64,000 bases of DNA from Microvelia longipes (taxonomy: Eukaryota > Arthropoda > Insecta > Hemiptera > Veliidae). Below are positions 61,326 through 64,000 of the stretch, one piece after another. Position numbers and translations under genes: made by a program. Every line of letters starts with the position of its first letter. Position 1 is the stretch's first letter. The notes under the pieces were generated by a model. The model was given only the letters and a program-made list of their open reading frames with translations, was not told where the DNA came from and searched no databases. The stretch covers positions 52,809,143 through 52,873,142 of the forward strand of contig JACMZG010001870.1 of assembly GCA_018340805.1 (NCBI GenBank), read 5' to 3'.

Positions 61326-62704
61326 AGGCTTTTTTACTAGGATTTATCATCTCTCTCCTTTATTAGCGAATTTCCTTTGGAAAAAACTCGCCAATGTGCT
61401 AGGAATGGTGGGAGTCGAACTCGGAGGTACTTTTATTACAATGCCTTTTTTAAGAACTCCCCCCCCCCCTTCAGAGTACATGGGTTATTAGAGTACATTT
61501 AATCTATTGTACGTCAAACTATTAATAATAATATGAATCTCTTATCCTTCGGTCTTCCATCCATGTGATCAAGGAACCAAAAAATATGAAACTTTACCCT
61601 AAAGAGCTAACTACATCTTTAAGCAATATAATCTCTGTCTTTAAAGAAAGGGATGGATAAAGGACTAAGGTTTCTAAGAAAATTTAGGGCTAGCTTGCTT
61701 TTCTTGATTTGTTAATTAAAGGGCTCTAATTAGAAATTCAAGCGGAGGGGAGATTCCCTAATAATTGGTTATGTCGGGGTCTAATTGTTGTTTGCCTAAT
61801 TGTTAATTTTGTGAACCCTCTGCTTTTAATTGGAGTTTTCGGTTCCTTAGGAAAACCTCTTGATTCCTTTGATATACTTGTAACGTCCGTTTATTAAAGT
61901 ATCATATTTTATCATAATTTTCTTTCAGTTTTCCCATTATCCATTTTAAAGGAATTTTCTTCGCTTACAGAGTAAAATATCTCTATCAGAATAACTTTAT
62001 TATCAATCGCTTTAAACTAATGATAATACTGTATGGCTGTGCCAACTAGAGGACTAGCTACACTAAACTAGACTAGCTAGCCATCGTTGCAGCACAGCTC
62101 TTGTTAAACTAAAACCATTTAAGACAACTTTAGAACAGAAATAATTTTTAACAGAAAACAGCTTTACTTAGAAAATATTCTAAGAAAAATATCTCAAAAC
62201 GGCCAACATTAGACTGCAATGGATTCTCCGAAAATCTAATTAGTTTTCTTGCATAGGAGTTTATGCAGTTAAAAATGTGGTCTTTATGTATAATTGTTTT
62301 CCCAAGTATTGACCGCTTCAATACAGCCTGATGAAATGAAATTTTAGAATTGATGTTAAAATAATATCGTTGACTATTTTCCCGAGAGATACAACAAATG
62401 TGCTCTGTCATCCTAAGTTGATTTCTCAGGTGTTCAATTAAGACATTATATTGATTAAGTAATAAAGCAGTAGATATTGATTGATTAATTAGACAGCTGG
62501 AATTGCTTGTAATACGGACACGTTTGATCAACCTACCTTTATTCTATTCCTTTTGTGTTTGATGACTTTATTGAGCAAATTAAACTCTAAGCCGTCACTT
62601 TAAAATAAAAATATCATCATAGCTGGGGTTGATAAAAGGAAAATAATAAAATAGTCAAATTACTACAGTACCTCCTACTAAAGCCTGTAAGTATATATAC
62701 ATAG

Positions 62705-62705
<1 letters not shown>
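61326..62705. other. Gene-free stretch with unrecognised 127-codon frame
   Basis: A - strand frame at 62148-62531 is open for 127 codons in AT-rich DNA, Ile/Leu/Asn/Ser-rich, without a motif I know. A C-run lies at 61460-61469. Probably chance or a decayed element. Confidence 0.3.
61410..61422 (-). promoter_or_regulatory. Isolated box B-like sequence, minus strand
   Basis: On the - strand GAGTTCGACTCCC resembles box B. No box A in range. Probable SINE remnant. Confidence 0.25.
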
Positions 62706-62789
<84 letters not shown>

Positions 62790-62808
62790 GTGTGTGTGTG
62801 TGTGTGTA
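62706..62808. repeat. (TA)n then (TG)n compound microsatellite
   Basis: About 80 bp of TA with one phase break passes into GTGTGGTGTGTG repeats. Same order as at 57995-58082. Confidence 0.95.
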
Positions 62809-64000
62809 AATTGCATTTACAGCCGAAAATCTAGAACTAACTACAACAGGAAAACTTTTTTTCCGGCGGACTAAACAAATCTTTTTCTACGGTAGACAAA
62901 AGTGCACTTTAATATACAGCAGAAAAGATAATCAAATGCTGAGAGATTGTATTGAGAATGTATTTTTAAAAGTAAAATAATAAATAAGATTATTTAACTT
63001 TAATCAAGATTAAGTTTAATCTTGATAATACATGAAACAAAGCATCTAAACAAAGATTAACCATAATCTTTAGGATTAACAATAAACACTGTAATTAAAC
63101 AATTAAAGTAGACAAACAATGGACGTTTATACAAACTTTGGCGTGCACCCTGATCACGCGTTTAATTTTCTGCAAAATAATTTTAGTTTGCACAGATCAC
63201 ACATTTTAAACTTTAACGGGGGTCGTTTATGACATTCTGAATTGAGTGAGACCGGTTTTGGCTCACTCAGACCGACCATATGAGTAAATAAACCTGTATG
63301 CATATGATATCGTTTGTTGGATAAAATCAAGTTTTGCTGAGGAAGTTGTGTGGAATGTAGTTAAAAAGTTACGCTTATAAGTGTTTAAAAAAAAGGGCCT
63401 AAGACTATTGAAAATCAAATGTGGCCCCACAGAGGCCACAGGCCAGGCGATTTGGTTTTTTTAAATCCACTAAACTCAAGGCCAGGTACTTGTGAGAACA
63501 AAAATACCAGAATTGTAAAACTATGGTCACGTAGCCGTTTATGGGCGAAGGCTCTTTATTTTTGTGCTTAGGCAGGAAAGTACGTGGTTTACTTTGCCTA
63601 AGTACCTACTTTCCAATTTATTTGCCTACATTTTTATGCTAGATACAAATTTCATTTTCTGGTTGTTCGGTAAATTTGTTTCTCTATTTTTAAGCCTAAA
63701 AAAGCGGTTCTTTGCTACCTTTGCATTGGTTCAAATAATCGAAACTAAATAAATCAGTATAAACTGCTTGCTATGGAAACTATTTAAATAATTAAAAATG
63801 ACTTTCCTCCTGGTAATATTACCTTTATTCCACCCACTTAAAGTGTAGAATAAGGGGAAAAAAATAATTTAATTACTTTAAGCTGTTTAAATGCAAGTTT
63901 ATTTATTTTTAATTAATTCTAATGAATGTTTGGCACAGGTTTTATTTGTCACGCAAATGTTGCTTATAATCTTTAAAAATAACTTTTATTTAAGTTTTGT
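62809..64000. other. Gene-free stretch at window end
   Basis: Nothing recognised. CCACAGAGGCCACAGGCCAGG is a small GC-richer block at 63426-63446. Confidence 0.5.

Noticed and set aside
62148..62531. 127-codon minus-strand frame
   Set aside because: Long for this DNA, but no recognisable motif, signal peptide or splice context; not strong enough for a gene call.

Overview
The window is eukaryotic and almost certainly arthropod, most likely insect: it is strongly AT-rich, gene-poor and intron-rich, with metazoan GT-AG splice sites and many transposon fossils. The proteins (secreted trypsin-like protease, animal haem peroxidase, small attacin/hemiptericin-like peptide) and the Penelope-like and non-LTR retroelements fit an insect. 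The hemiptericin-like tail of the small peptide hints at Hemiptera, but no species can be named from the sequence alone.

Layout. 1-9 kb is repeats: a GCGAAGC-type repeat array, a long inverted repeat with Penelope-type ends inside (TA)n, an 8-bp-TSD foldback MITE at 5931-6472, and a 5'-truncated Penelope-like element with a GIY-YIG endonuclease (7431-8803) between two (TA)n tracts. 11.4-14.8 kb holds a candidate small immune-peptide gene (coding exon 14207-14515) with a proposed non-coding first exon about 2.7 kb upstream. Its putative intron holds a (TA)n tract, a 754-bp TA-TSD MITE and an 18-copy 22-bp minisatellite rich in the CRE/ATF palindrome TGACGTCA. 15.3-15.7 kb is a dead non-LTR retrotransposon tail.

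22.6-30.7 kb is a complete six-exon secreted serine protease of 306 aa on the + strand, assembled here from splice sites and reading phase. The catalytic triad is intact, but the usual R|IVGG activation site is replaced. Its introns carry an 8 x 73-bp tandem repeat, a MITE fragment, a partial exon duplication and a 42-bp tandem repeat in which most units contain a splice-acceptor-like sequence.

36.9-42.4 kb is a haem peroxidase (peroxinectin/chorion-peroxidase type) on the - strand. Seven phase-consistent exons cover most of the catalytic domain; the N-terminal exons, and with certainty the last one, are not found. 42.6-64 kb has no gene I can support. It holds a second GCGAAGC array in inverted orientation, another copy of the TA MITE, two large foldback repeats, a 5'-truncated non-LTR element with a 13-bp target-site duplication, and (TA)n/(GT)n tracts.

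The three host genes may all act in the haemocoel (protease cascade, peroxidase, antimicrobial peptide), but they are far apart, on different strands, and not an operon. No CRISPR array, rRNA or bona fide tRNA gene was seen. All calls are by eye; no database search was run.
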